In this document: one piece after another, positions 7,534 to 16,615 of the stretch
How the letters are laid out: the number at the start of each line of letters is the position of its first letter
Position numbering within the stretch: position 1 is the stretch's first letter
Source: Candidatus Flexifilum breve
GTDB lineage: Bacteria; Chloroflexota; Anaerolineae; Aggregatilineales; Phototrophicaceae
Assembly (NCBI GenBank): GCA_016717205.1
Contig: JADKGC010000017.1
Span: forward strand, 1-64,000
Direction: 5' to 3'
Length of the DNA stretch: 64,000 bases
Made by a program: the position numbers and the translations under genes
The notes under the pieces: generated by a model
What the model was told of the DNA's origin: nothing
The model's input: the letters and a program-made list of their open reading frames with translations, nothing else
Databases searched by the model: none

Positions 7534-8109
7534 ATGTCTGAATCACGAGCTAAACATATTCTGGTGGCGCTGGTCGAAAACAAGCCCGGTGTCCTCAATC
7601 GCGTGGCGAGCATGTTCCGGCGGCGCAACTTCAACGTCGACAGCCTCACCGTCGGGCGCACCCACAAGCCGCACATGTCGCGCATGACCATCGTGCTGGA
7701 AAGCGGACGCATGGACCCGCGCCGCGTGGCGCTCAACCTGCTCAAGCTGATCAACGTCATCGACGTGACGGTCGTCTCGCAAGAACCCTATGTCAGCCGT
7801 GACCTCGCGCTGATCAAAGTGCGCGCGAATGATGCGTACTCGCGCAACACGCTCACGCAGATTTGCGACCGCTACCCGGCGCGCATCGTCGACATTGGCC
7901 CCGAAGTCGCGATTTTGGAAATTGCGGCGCAAGAGGATATTGTCGAAGCGCTGATCGAAGATGTGAAACCGCTGGGAATCGTGGAACTCGTCCGCACGGG
8001 CGTGGTGGCGATGGGGCGCGGCGTCCGCATTCTGGACACTGATTACGAACCTGTCGTCCCCGTCACAGCGAATGGGCACACGTCGCAGTATCAGGTGTAT
8101 GGTGTGTAG
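7534..8109 (+). CDS. ilvN: Acetolactate synthase small (regulatory) subunit
   Basis: The 191-residue protein carries an N-terminal ACT domain (ILVALVENKPGVLNRVASMFRRR, about residues 9-31, then NVDSLTVG) and the C-terminal ALS_ss_C domain. It activates the large subunit and confers valine feedback. The length and the RRRNFN pattern are those of the long ilvH/ilvN type. GGAG lies upstream of the ATG. A palindromic repeat fills the gap before ilvC. Confidence 0.94.
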   Translation: MSESRAKHILVALVENKPGVLNRVASMFRRRNFNVDSLTVGRTHKPHMSRMTIVLESGRMDPRRVALNLLKLINVIDVTVVSQEPYVSRDLALIKVRANDAYSRNTLTQICDRYPARIVDIGPEVAILEIAAQEDIVEALIEDVKPLGIVELVRTGVVAMGRGVRILDTDYEPVVPVTANGHTSQYQVYGV

Positions 8110-8118
8110 TCCCATCCC

Positions 8119-8139
8119 GTAGGGGCAGCATGCCCCTAC
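8119..8139. repeat. GTAGGGGC palindromic repeat
   Basis: A perfect 9-bp stem (GTAGGGGCA / TGCCCCTAC) around a 3-base loop between ilvN and ilvC. Same family as 9220-9275 and 24224-24251. Confidence 0.8.
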
Positions 8140-8189
8140 ATCGATGATGCAGCTTTCGTTTACTCTCTACTCAATAAGGAATCTCTCGA

Positions 8190-9200
<1,011 letters not shown>

Positions 9201-9219
9201 ACTTCTAACCTCACCACCC

Positions 9220-9275
9220 GTAGGGGCGCACCTGTGTGTGCGCCCACTAGGGCAGACACGTAGGTCTGCCCCTAC
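9220..9275. repeat. Two adjoining GTAGGGGC-type palindromes
   Basis: The first hairpin pairs GGGCGCAC (9224-9231) with GTGCGCCC (9238-9245). The second pairs TAGGGCAGAC (9248-9257) with GTCTGCCCCTA (9264-9274). They occupy most of the ilvC-leuA gap. Confidence 0.75.
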
Positions 9276-9329
9276 AGGCTCGGTTGAGGCTTATTGCACA
9301 GGCGGAATGCGGAAAAGGCGGAAAGCGTG

Positions 9330-10940
9330 ATGGACGACGGTGTAGTCAATCAAGATGTAGTGGTGTTCTTTGACACGACGCTGCGCGACGGCGAACAAAG
9401 CCCCGGCGCGTCGCTGACCAGCGCGGAAAAGCTGGAGATCGCCCGGCAGTTGGCGCGTTTGGGTGTGGATATCATCGAAGCGGGTTTCCCCGCCGCCTCC
9501 CCCGACGACCTTGCCGCCGTGCAGCGCGTTGCTCGTGAAGTTGGGCAAGGCCCCGACAGTCCGACGATCTGCGGGTTGGCGCGCGCGGTTGAAAAAGACA
9601 TCCTCACCTGCTGGGAAGGCGTGAAGGACGCGCACAAGCCGCGCATTCACACGTTCCTCGGCACGTCTGACATTCACCTCAAGTACCAGACTGGCTTCAC
9701 CTATCAGCAGGGGCTGGATGCGATCCGCAAAGCGGTGACGCTCGCTGCCAGCCTGTCGCCCGATGTTGAATTCAGCCCGATGGATGCCGGACGCACCAAT
9801 CCGGATTATCTGGTGGAAGTGTGTGCGCTGGCCGTCGCCTGCGGCGCGCGGACGCTCAACATCCCCGACACCGTCGGCTATGTGACGCCCGGCGAGTGGC
9901 ACGACGTGATCGCCCGATTGATTGAGCTAACTCCCGGCGCCGGGAAGGGCAGCGGCGTGATCTGGTCGGTGCACTGCCACAACGATCTGGGGCTGGCGAC
10001 GGCGAATACGCTGGCGGGGGTGATGGCGGGCGCACGGCAGGTCGAAGTGACGATCAACGGGATTGGCGAACGCGCGGGCAACACCAGCCTCGAAGAAGTC
10101 GCGATGGCGCTGGCCACCCGTCCGCATTACTACAATGTCGGCATGCACATCAACACCAAAGAGATCGTCAAGACCAGCCGCATGGTCAGCAATTACATGG
10201 GCATCCATGTCCAGCCCAACAAGGCGATTGTCGGCGCGAATGCCTTTGCGCATGAAGCGGGCATTCATCAGGATGGCATGCTCAAGAACGCCAGCACCTA
10301 TGAGATCATGACGCCCGAGAGCGTCGGTTGGACACAGAGTCGTCTGGTCTTGGGCAAGCACAGCGGTCGCCATGCGCTGAAAGTGCGTCTGGAAGAACTC
10401 GGCTACACGCTCGACAAAGAGGGTTTGCAGCAGGTCTTTGACCGCTTCAAGGTGCTGGCCGACGCGAAAAAAAACGTTACCGACGCCGATCTCGCCGCGC
10501 TCATGACCGATGAACTGCACAAACCGCAGGAATTCTTCCATCTGAACGATATTCAGGTGATGTCCGGCACGATGGGCATGCCGACCGCGACCGCCAAGCT
10601 CTCGACGGGCGACGGCGAAGTTCATATTCATGCGGCGGTGGGCGCTGGCCCGGTCGATGCCTGCTATCGGGCGCTCGATGCCATCATCAACCTGCCCAAT
10701 ACGCTGATCGAATACAGCGTGCACAGCGTCACCGAAGGCATTGATGCGCTCGGTGAAGTGACCGTGCGTATTGAAACACCCGACGGGGCGCGCTCGTTTG
10801 GCGGTTACGGCGCAGACAGCGACATCATCGTCGCTAGCGTCAAAGCCTACCTGGCGGCGCTCAATCGGATGATCGCTGCGTTGGGTCTCGGCGCAGTCAA
10901 GCCGGAAGGCGAAGCGGCGACCGTCGCCATTGGGGATTAA
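9330..10940 (+). CDS. leuA: 2-isopropylmalate synthase
   Basis: Condenses acetyl-CoA with 2-oxoisovalerate, the committed step of leucine synthesis. The catalytic TIM barrel starts with FFDTTLRDGEQSPGAS (about residues 12-27) and includes SVHCHNDLGLATAN with the metal-binding His pair. The C-terminal LeuA regulatory domain (SGTMGMPTATAKL onward) is the leucine feedback site. I chose ATG 9330 (536 residues); the open frame extends 12 codons further with a TTG, but AAGGCGG lies just before 9330 and homologous proteins begin near VVVFFDTTLRDG. Confidence 0.94.
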   Translation: MDDGVVNQDVVVFFDTTLRDGEQSPGASLTSAEKLEIARQLARLGVDIIEAGFPAASPDDLAAVQRVAREVGQGPDSPTICGLARAVEKDILTCWEGVKDAHKPRIHTFLGTSDIHLKYQTGFTYQQGLDAIRKAVTLAASLSPDVEFSPMDAGRTNPDYLVEVCALAVACGARTLNIPDTVGYVTPGEWHDVIARLIELTPGAGKGSGVIWSVHCHNDLGLATANTLAGVMAGARQVEVTINGIGERAGNTSLEEVAMALATRPHYYNVGMHINTKEIVKTSRMVSNYMGIHVQPNKAIVGANAFAHEAGIHQDGMLKNASTYEIMTPESVGWTQSRLVLGKHSGRHALKVRLEELGYTLDKEGLQQVFDRFKVLADAKKNVTDADLAALMTDELHKPQEFFHLNDIQVMSGTMGMPTATAKLSTGDGEVHIHAAVGAGPVDACYRALDAIINLPNTLIEYSVHSVTEGIDALGEVTVRIETPDGARSFGGYGADSDIIVASVKAYLAALNRMIAALGLGAVKPEGEAATVAIGD

Positions 10941-11205
10941 TCTCTTGTGCAACTATGATTTTGTGGTCGTTGACTTGATTGCGCAAAGAGACGAAATCAT
11001 AGCACATGTGAGCGGTTGGTCTGGCGGGGAAGTCATAGAGTGGCTGAGGCAGTTCGGTAGACTTGAGTGCCACGACCTCGACTTACCCGTCGAACCGGAA
11101 AACGGCTATAGATACTCATTTGTGGCTTGGTCTGGTCTATCGGGTGTTGCTTTTATCCATACACAAGGATTACGCGCAATACCGAGATGGGGTAGCTTTA
11201 GGTGA
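10930..11205 (+). CDS. Hypothetical protein between leuA and racemase
   Basis: An open frame of up to 91 codons that begins inside the 3' end of leuA and ends at a TGA overlapping the GTG start of the racemase (GTGA). It has no ATG: the start could be TTG 10930, TTG 10945 or GTG 10965. The product has a plausible globular composition (DEIIAHVSGWSGGEVIEWLR, then an acidic stretch and SFVAWSGLSGVAFIH), but I recognise no family. The stop/start overlap with the next gene suggests coupled translation, which is the main support. Confidence 0.4.
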   Translation: MGINLLCNYDFVVVDLIAQRDEIIAHVSGWSGGEVIEWLRQFGRLECHDLDLPVEPENGYRYSFVAWSGLSGVAFIHTQGLRAIPRWGSFR

Positions 11206-11900
11206 AAACCATTGGCTTGATCGGTGGACTCTCGTGGGAATCGTCCGCCGAGTACTACCGGATGATCAATGAGGCGGTGAAGCAGCGCCTCGGCGGGCTG
11301 CACTCCGCGCAAACGCTCATGTTCTCGTTCGACTTCGCGGAGATCGAACGCTTGCAGCATGCAGGCGATTGGGATTCGGCAACCGAGCGCATGATCGATG
11401 CGGCGCAGCGATTGGAACGCGGCGGCGCGGATCTGCTGATCATCTGCTCGAACACCATGCACCGCATGGCGCGGGAAGTGCAAGCGGCGGTGAGCATTCC
11501 GCTGATGCACATTGCCGATCCGACCGCTGAACGCATCAAGGCGGCGGGCATCCAGCGGATCGGTTTGCTCGGCACGCGCTACACGATGGAGCAGGACTTC
11601 TATCGCGGGCGGCTAACCGATGTTCACGGACTGGACGTGATCGTGCCCGACGCGGCGGATCGCCAGATCGTGAACCGCATTATCTATGAAGAACTCGTGT
11701 TGGGGATCATCAATCCCGACTCGAAAGCGGAATACTTGCGCGTAGTCAATCAGTTGGTCGCGCAGGGGGCAGTGGGCGTGATTCTCGGTTGCACCGAGAT
11801 CGGACTGCTCATCAAGCAGGCCGATTGTCCTGTTCAGGCTTTCGATACCACCGAAATTCATGCGTTGGCTGCCGTGGCGGCTGCGCTGACTACGATCTGA
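11202..11900 (+). CDS. Aspartate/glutamate racemase family protein
   Basis: A 232-residue cofactor-independent amino-acid racemase of the Asp/Glu/hydantoin type (YgeA/RacX-like). The two catalytic cysteines are in IICSNTMHRM (about residue 84) and ILGCTEIGLL (about residue 195), and the N-terminal IGLIGGLSWESSAEYY is typical. GTG start, overlapping the previous ORF by 4 bases. It probably makes a D-amino acid or a broad-specificity racemised product for the cell wall; the substrate cannot be read from the sequence. Its place inside the leu cluster is unusual. Confidence 0.88.
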   Translation: MKTIGLIGGLSWESSAEYYRMINEAVKQRLGGLHSAQTLMFSFDFAEIERLQHAGDWDSATERMIDAAQRLERGGADLLIICSNTMHRMAREVQAAVSIPLMHIADPTAERIKAAGIQRIGLLGTRYTMEQDFYRGRLTDVHGLDVIVPDAADRQIVNRIIYEELVLGIINPDSKAEYLRVVNQLVAQGAVGVILGCTEIGLLIKQADCPVQAFDTTEIHALAAVAAALTTI

Positions 11901-11935
11901 GGAAGAATCGTGGCCAGGGAAGAACCCGAGGGGGC

Positions 11936-12118
11936 GGAAGGGGGGGGGGGATTCCAGGCGAAATTCATCCGGGGCCCCCCCCCCCCCCCCCGGGGGCCCC
12001 CCCCTCCCCCCCCCCCCCCGGGGGGAGAAAAAGGGGGGGGGGTTTCCCCCCCCCCCCCCCCCCCCACCCGGGGGGGGGGGGGGGGGGGGGGTGCCGCCCC
12101 CCCCCCCCCCCCTCCCCC
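11936..12118. other. Poly-G / poly-C low-complexity block (likely artefact)
   Basis: About 180 bases made almost only of alternating G-runs and C-runs up to about 20 long, with a short normal-looking island (about 11950-11972). No gene can be placed here, although all frames appear open because Gly and Pro codons lack stops. It lies between the racemase and leuC in an otherwise continuous amino-acid cluster. Most likely a read-quality or gap-filling fault; real sequence may be missing here. Confidence 0.8.
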
Positions 12119-12144
12119 CGCTCGGTTTCTTCCTCAAGCGAAAG

Positions 12145-12237
12145 ATGCTGCCGATATTGAAACGGCGTTCCTACATGAGCACCATCTTGCCCATGTTTCG
12201 TTTGCACATGGTGTTGAACCTTCAACGCCGTATCTAA
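12145..12237 (+). promoter_or_regulatory. Possible Leu-rich leader ORF / structured leader of leuC
   Basis: A 30-codon ORF begins MLPILKRR and later reads RLHMVLNLQRRI, with six Leu codons plus Ile and Val. It overlaps a structured region: ACGGCGTT (12162-12169) pairs with AACGCCGT (12224-12231), and inside it CACCAT/ATGGTG and CCATGT/ACATGG are mutually exclusive pairings. No T-run terminator follows and no Shine-Dalgarno precedes the ATG, so an attenuator role is only a possibility. The upstream side abuts the poly-G/C block. Confidence 0.3.
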
Positions 12238-12262
12238 TCGTATTTAGACTGAGACAGGATCA

Positions 12263-13702
12263 ATGACCAAGCCACAAACCCTTTTCGAGAAGGTCTGGAA
12301 TAATCATCTCGTCCGTCCGCAGACGGATGATCTTCCCGCCGTACTATATATCGACCTGCACCTCGTCCACGAGGTGACCTCGCCGCAGGCCTTCACCGAA
12401 CTGCGCCAGCGCGGGCTCAAAGTCCGCCGTCCGGATCGCACACTCGCGACGATGGATCACAGCACGCCGACCACGCCGCGCAACGAACTGGGCATCATCC
12501 CGGTGACCGACACGCAGGCCGCCGCGCAGCTCGATGTGATGCGCAAGAACTGCGCCGATTTCGGCATTCCGCTCTACGACCTCGGCACGCGCAATCAGGG
12601 TATTGTGCACGTCATCGGGCCGGAACAGGGCTTCACGCAGCCCGGCATGACGATTGTGTGCGGCGACAGCCACACCGCTACACACGGCGCATTCGGCGCG
12701 TTGGGATTCGGCATCGGCACCAGCGAAGTCGGGCACGTGCTGGCGTCGCAAACGCTGCTGCAGAACCGCCCCAAGACGATGGCGGTGCGCGTCAACGGTC
12801 GCCTTGAAGATGGCGTGACCGCGAAAGACATCATTCTGGCGATCATCGCCAAGATCGGCGTAGGTGGCGGTACGGGCTACGTGTTCGAATACATGGGCGA
12901 TGCGATCCGTGCGCTGAGCATGGAAGGCCGTATGACCATCTGCAATATGTCGATTGAGGGCGGTGCCCGCGCGGGTATGGTCGCGCCGGATGACACCACC
13001 TTCGAATACTTGAAGGGACGTCCCCATGCGCCGCAGGGCGAAGCGTGGGATCGGGCGGTCGAAGCGTGGCGCAAGCTGCCCACCGACGACGGCGCGACCT
13101 TCGACAATGAAGTCGTACTCAACGCCGATGAGCTCGTCCCGATGATCACTTACGGCACGAACCCCGGCATGGGCATGCCGATCACGGGGCGCACGCCTGA
13201 CCCCATGGCGTTTGGCGATGTCTCACAGCGCCTGGCGATGGAGAAGGCGCTCACTTACATGGGCTTGCAGCCGAATCAGCCGCTGCTCGGCAAGCCCGTT
13301 GATGTTGTGTTCCTCGGGAGCTGCACCAACAGCCGCATTGGCGATTTGCGCGAAGCAGCCAAGTTCATTCAGGGGCGCCGTGTGGCCGACAACGTCCGCA
13401 TGATGGTTGTGCCCGGTTCGCAGCAGGTTAAGGCGCAGGCCGAAGCCGAAGGACTGGATCGCATCTTCCGCGAGGCGGGCGCAGAATGGCGCGAAGCGGG
13501 CTGCTCAATGTGCATTGCCATGAACGGCGATCAGCTCGCGCCGGGGCAGTACGCGGTCAGCACCAGCAACCGTAACTTTGAAGGTCGTCAGGGCAAGGGC
13601 GGACGCACCTTCCTCGCCAGCCCGCTCACCGCGGCGGCGACGGCCATTCGCGGCGTGGTCACCGACCCGCGCGAACTCGTACGCGAATTGATCACGGTCT
13701 AG
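12263..13702 (+). CDS. leuC: 3-isopropylmalate dehydratase large subunit
   Basis: Aconitase-family subunit carrying the [4Fe-4S] cluster that isomerises 2- to 3-isopropylmalate. The cluster ligands are Cys354 (GSCTNSRIGDL) and Cys414/Cys417 (AGCSMCIAMNGD); GDSHTATHGAFGALGFGIGTSEVGHV is the active-site region. 479 residues, the usual length of the LeuC type. leuD follows after 12 bases with an AGGAGGA site between, as expected for the heterodimer. Confidence 0.96.
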   Translation: MTKPQTLFEKVWNNHLVRPQTDDLPAVLYIDLHLVHEVTSPQAFTELRQRGLKVRRPDRTLATMDHSTPTTPRNELGIIPVTDTQAAAQLDVMRKNCADFGIPLYDLGTRNQGIVHVIGPEQGFTQPGMTIVCGDSHTATHGAFGALGFGIGTSEVGHVLASQTLLQNRPKTMAVRVNGRLEDGVTAKDIILAIIAKIGVGGGTGYVFEYMGDAIRALSMEGRMTICNMSIEGGARAGMVAPDDTTFEYLKGRPHAPQGEAWDRAVEAWRKLPTDDGATFDNEVVLNADELVPMITYGTNPGMGMPITGRTPDPMAFGDVSQRLAMEKALTYMGLQPNQPLLGKPVDVVFLGSCTNSRIGDLREAAKFIQGRRVADNVRMMVVPGSQQVKAQAEAEGLDRIFREAGAEWREAGCSMCIAMNGDQLAPGQYAVSTSNRNFEGRQGKGGRTFLASPLTAAATAIRGVVTDPRELVRELITV

Positions 13703-13714
13703 GAGGACGACGAC

Positions 13715-14320
13715 ATGGAACCGATCAACACGTTCAGCGGCAAAATCGTCGCGCTTCCCATCAACGATACCGATACCGATCAGATCATCCCGGCGCGTTA
13801 CCTCAAGGTGACCGACAAGGCCGGCTTAGGGGCGGCGCTGTTCTCGGATTGGCGTTACAATGCCGATGGTTCGCCTAAGGCGGATTTTGTGCTAAACCAG
13901 CCGCAGCATCAGGGCGCGTCTGTCTTGATCGGCGGGCACAACTTCGGCTGTGGCAGCTCGCGTGAACATGCGCCATGGGCGCTGGTCGGCGCGGGCTTTC
14001 AGGCGGTTGTGAGCACCTACTTTGCCGATATCTTCCGCAACAACGCGCTCAAGAATGGGCTGCTGCCCATTCAGGTGGACGAAGAAACGCACCGCCAGCT
14101 CATCAGCCTAGCGGAAGAAGACCCGAACACCGCGGTGAGTGTCAATCTGGAGACGCAAACGATCACGCTGCCCGATGGGCGCGGCGTCACGTTCCCGATT
14201 GACGGCTTCTCCAAGCACTGCCTGCTCAACGGCGTCGATCAGATGGGCTATCTGCTCATGCTCGAAACCGAAATCTCCGCTTACGAAGCGGATCACCCGC
14301 AGCGCGTTAAGACGGTCTAA
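13715..14320 (+). CDS. leuD: 3-isopropylmalate dehydratase small subunit
   Basis: The swivel-domain partner of LeuC, 201 residues. Substrate-binding loop GGHNFGCGSSREHAPWAL at about residues 69-86, and the N-terminal DTDTDQIIPARYLK. AGGAGGACGA precedes the ATG and overlaps the tail of leuC. The C-terminal extension after SKHCLLNG is normal for the longer LeuD type. Confidence 0.96.
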   Translation: MEPINTFSGKIVALPINDTDTDQIIPARYLKVTDKAGLGAALFSDWRYNADGSPKADFVLNQPQHQGASVLIGGHNFGCGSSREHAPWALVGAGFQAVVSTYFADIFRNNALKNGLLPIQVDEETHRQLISLAEEDPNTAVSVNLETQTITLPDGRGVTFPIDGFSKHCLLNGVDQMGYLLMLETEISAYEADHPQRVKTV

Positions 14321-14341
14321 ACCCCACGAACACGGATGTAG

Positions 14342-14361
14342 GGACGAGGCATGCCTCGTCC
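14342..14361. repeat. GGACGAGGC palindrome
   Basis: A perfect 20-base palindrome with GGACGAGGCA/TGCCTCGTCC arms in the leuD-cimA gap, preceded by GTAG as in the other palindromes of this family. Confidence 0.75.
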
Positions 14362-14415
14362 TTGTTTCGCTGTGTCCGATTGGGTACTGCAAATGGAAAC
14401 AAAGGCGCAATCAAG

Positions 14416-16002
14416 ATGACGAGAGTAGCGATCTACGATACCACACTGCGCGATGGCACTCAGCGCGAGGGGATTTCGCTGTCGGTGGCGGACAAGCTGC
14501 GCGTGACGCGCTTGCTCGACGACATGGGCGTGGCGTACATCGAAGGCGGATGGCCGGGGTCGAACCCCAAGGACGCCGCGTATTTCCAGCAGGTCAAGTC
14601 AATTCCGCTCAAGAACGCGAAGATTGCCGCCTTCGGTTCGACCCGCCGCAAAAACGTGGATACCGAAACCGACCCGAACATTCGCGCGCTGGTCGAAGCG
14701 GAAACGCCCGTCGTGACCGTCGTCGGCAAAACGTCGATGCTGCACGTCACCGATGTGCTGCAAACGACGCCTGAAGAAAACCTGCGCATGATTGGTGACA
14801 GCATTCGCTACCTCAAGAGCATTGGCAAAGAGGTCATCTACGACGCCGAACATTTTTTTGATGGCGTGAAGCTCGACTACGAATATGGCTTTGACACGCT
14901 GCGCGCCGCGGTTGACTCCGGCGCGGACTGGATCTGCCTGTGCGATACCAACGGCGGTTCCCTGCCGTGGGAAGTCGCCAAACTCGTCCATACTGCGCGC
15001 GAACTTTTCCCGCAGGTGCAAGTCGGCATCCACACCCATAACGATGGCGAACTGGCGGTCGCTAACTCACTTGCAGCGGTGGAGGCGGGCGCGACGCAGG
15101 TACAGGGCACGATCAACGGCTACGGCGAACGCTGCGGCAATGCCAATCTCTGCAGCATCATTCCTGACTTGCAGTTGAAGATGGGCTATGACTGCCTGCC
15201 GGATCGCGATCTGCGTTTTCTGACGCTCGTGTCGCGTTCGGTCGCGGAAATCGCCAATCTTGCGCCGGATAACCATCTGGCGTATGTCGGCAAGAGTGCG
15301 TTCGCGCACAAAGGCGGCATCCACGTTGCCGCTATGCGTCGCAACATCCACAGCTACCAGCACATCGACCCGGAGATGGTCGGCAACGAGATGCGCATCC
15401 TCGTGTCGGATCTATCGGGGCAGGGCAACCTGCTCAGCAAAGCCGAAGAACTTGGCCTCGACGTGGGCACGAGCGAAGCGGTCAAAGTGCTCGAAGAGAT
15501 CAAACGGCTGGAAGCTCAGGGCTTCGTCTTTGAAGGTGCAGAGGCTTCCGTCGCCGTGCGCTTGCATCGCGCCAAACCAGATTACAAGCCGATCTTTGAA
15601 CTGGTCGACTTCACCGTGATCGTCGAAGAACGGCGCGGGCGCGGTGGCCAGGCGCAGGCCATCGTCAAGCTCGACGTGGACGGCGAGATCGTACTCACGG
15701 CAGGCGAAGGCAACGGCCCGGTCAATGCGCTCGACTTGGCGCTGCGTAAGGCGCTCGTCATGCGCTACCCGCAGATCGCCGATTTCCAACTGGCCGACTA
15801 CAAAGTGCGTATCCTCGATGGGGAGAACGGCACCGCGGCGACGACCCGCGTGATGATCGAAACGCAGAGCGGCACGCAGCGGTGGAGCACCGTTGGCGCG
15901 GGCGCGAACATCATTCGCGCGAGTTGGTTGGCGCTGGCGGACAGCGTCGAGTATGGCGTGTGTATCGCCGCCGAGCAGGAACAGCAGGAAATTCAAGCCT
16001 GA
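14416..16002 (+). CDS. cimA: (R)-citramalate synthase
   Basis: Condenses pyruvate with acetyl-CoA to citramalate, opening the threonine-independent route to 2-oxobutyrate and isoleucine. Same DRE-TIM fold as LeuA (VAIYDTTLRDGTQREG, residues 4-19; QVGIHTHNDGELAVANSL), but longer spacing, ending in a LeuA-like regulatory domain. The 528-residue length and the DRE-TIM sequence DTTLRDGTQREGIS are those of the CimA/TIGR00977 group rather than LeuA or homocitrate synthase. I chose ATG 14416; the frame is open 18 codons upstream without a better ribosome site. LeuC/LeuD/LeuB next door can process citramalate as well. Confidence 0.9.
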   Translation: MTRVAIYDTTLRDGTQREGISLSVADKLRVTRLLDDMGVAYIEGGWPGSNPKDAAYFQQVKSIPLKNAKIAAFGSTRRKNVDTETDPNIRALVEAETPVVTVVGKTSMLHVTDVLQTTPEENLRMIGDSIRYLKSIGKEVIYDAEHFFDGVKLDYEYGFDTLRAAVDSGADWICLCDTNGGSLPWEVAKLVHTARELFPQVQVGIHTHNDGELAVANSLAAVEAGATQVQGTINGYGERCGNANLCSIIPDLQLKMGYDCLPDRDLRFLTLVSRSVAEIANLAPDNHLAYVGKSAFAHKGGIHVAAMRRNIHSYQHIDPEMVGNEMRILVSDLSGQGNLLSKAEELGLDVGTSEAVKVLEEIKRLEAQGFVFEGAEASVAVRLHRAKPDYKPIFELVDFTVIVEERRGRGGQAQAIVKLDVDGEIVLTAGEGNGPVNALDLALRKALVMRYPQIADFQLADYKVRILDGENGTAATTRVMIETQSGTQRWSTVGAGANIIRASWLALADSVEYGVCIAAEQEQQEIQA

Positions 16003-16016
16003 CCTGTCTTTCGTAG

Positions 16017-16036
16017 GGACGCGCTTCATCGCGTCC
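16017..16036. repeat. GTAGGGACGCG hairpin repeat
   Basis: GGACGCG (16017-16023) and CGCGTCC (16030-16036) with a 6-base loop, preceded by GTAG. It lies in the cimA-cupin gap, which also holds a CCTCCCTGAATTTAGGGAGG palindrome. Confidence 0.65.
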
Positions 16037-16147
16037 GCCACTTCCGACCCCACCCCGTCCCCTCCCTGAATTTAGGGAGGAGAGACAGATGGGGCGTTAC
16101 GATCAGGACGATTCATGTTTCGTCCTAAATCAAAAAGGTAGGTCAGC

Positions 16148-16507
16148 ATGGACAAAGTGAATGTGGCGGACAAGTTGAGCCAGTTTGCCGAACACTGGAG
16201 TCCGAAGATCGTCGGCTCTGTGCAGGGCATGGACGTGAAGCTCGTCAAGCTGCTCGGTGAGTTCGTCTGGCATCAGCACGACGAACAGGACGAGATGTTC
16301 TTTGTGGTCAAGGGACGCCTCCTGCTCAAGTTTCGGGATCGCGATGTGTGGCTGGACGAAGGCGAATTCCTCATCATCCCGCGCGGTGTCGAGCATTTGC
16401 CCGTCGCCGAACAGGAAGTGCACGTCATGCTGATCGAGCCGCAGGGCACACTCAACACCGGCAACGTGCAGAACGAGCGTACGGTCAGCGATTTGCAGAG
16501 GTTATAA
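16148..16507 (+). CDS. Small cupin protein
   Basis: A 119-residue single-domain cupin. The metal-binding motif EFVWHQHDEQDEMFFVVKG (about residues 38-56) has the G(X)5HXH(X)3-4E(X)6G spacing with His45, His47 and Glu residues. The second motif has IIPRGVEHLPVA with the third His. Likely a small-molecule-binding or isomerase protein; the role is not deducible. It sits between cimA and leuB in the same direction. Confidence 0.85.
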   Translation: MDKVNVADKLSQFAEHWSPKIVGSVQGMDVKLVKLLGEFVWHQHDEQDEMFFVVKGRLLLKFRDRDVWLDEGEFLIIPRGVEHLPVAEQEVHVMLIEPQGTLNTGNVQNERTVSDLQRL

Positions 16508-16547
16508 CCTCTAGAGATGTGAGAACTCTATCCGCGGCGTGCTCTCG

Positions 16548-16591
16548 GAACGCAGAGTAAATTGCTCTGCGTTCTCTGCGTTCTCTGCGGT
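16548..16591. repeat. CGCAGAG/CTCTGCG palindromic repeat
   Basis: AACGCAGAG (16549-16557) pairs with CTCTGCGTT (16565-16573), followed by two more CTCTGCG units. Same style as 2663-2733. It sits directly ahead of the leuB ribosome binding site. Confidence 0.7.
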
Positions 16592-16615
16592 TTCATTTCT
16601 TTTAGGAGAGCATGG

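Noticed and set aside
11613..12266. Gly/Pro-rich ORFs on both strands over the poly-G/C block
   Set aside because: They arise from G- and C-runs that lack stop codons, in a likely assembly fault.
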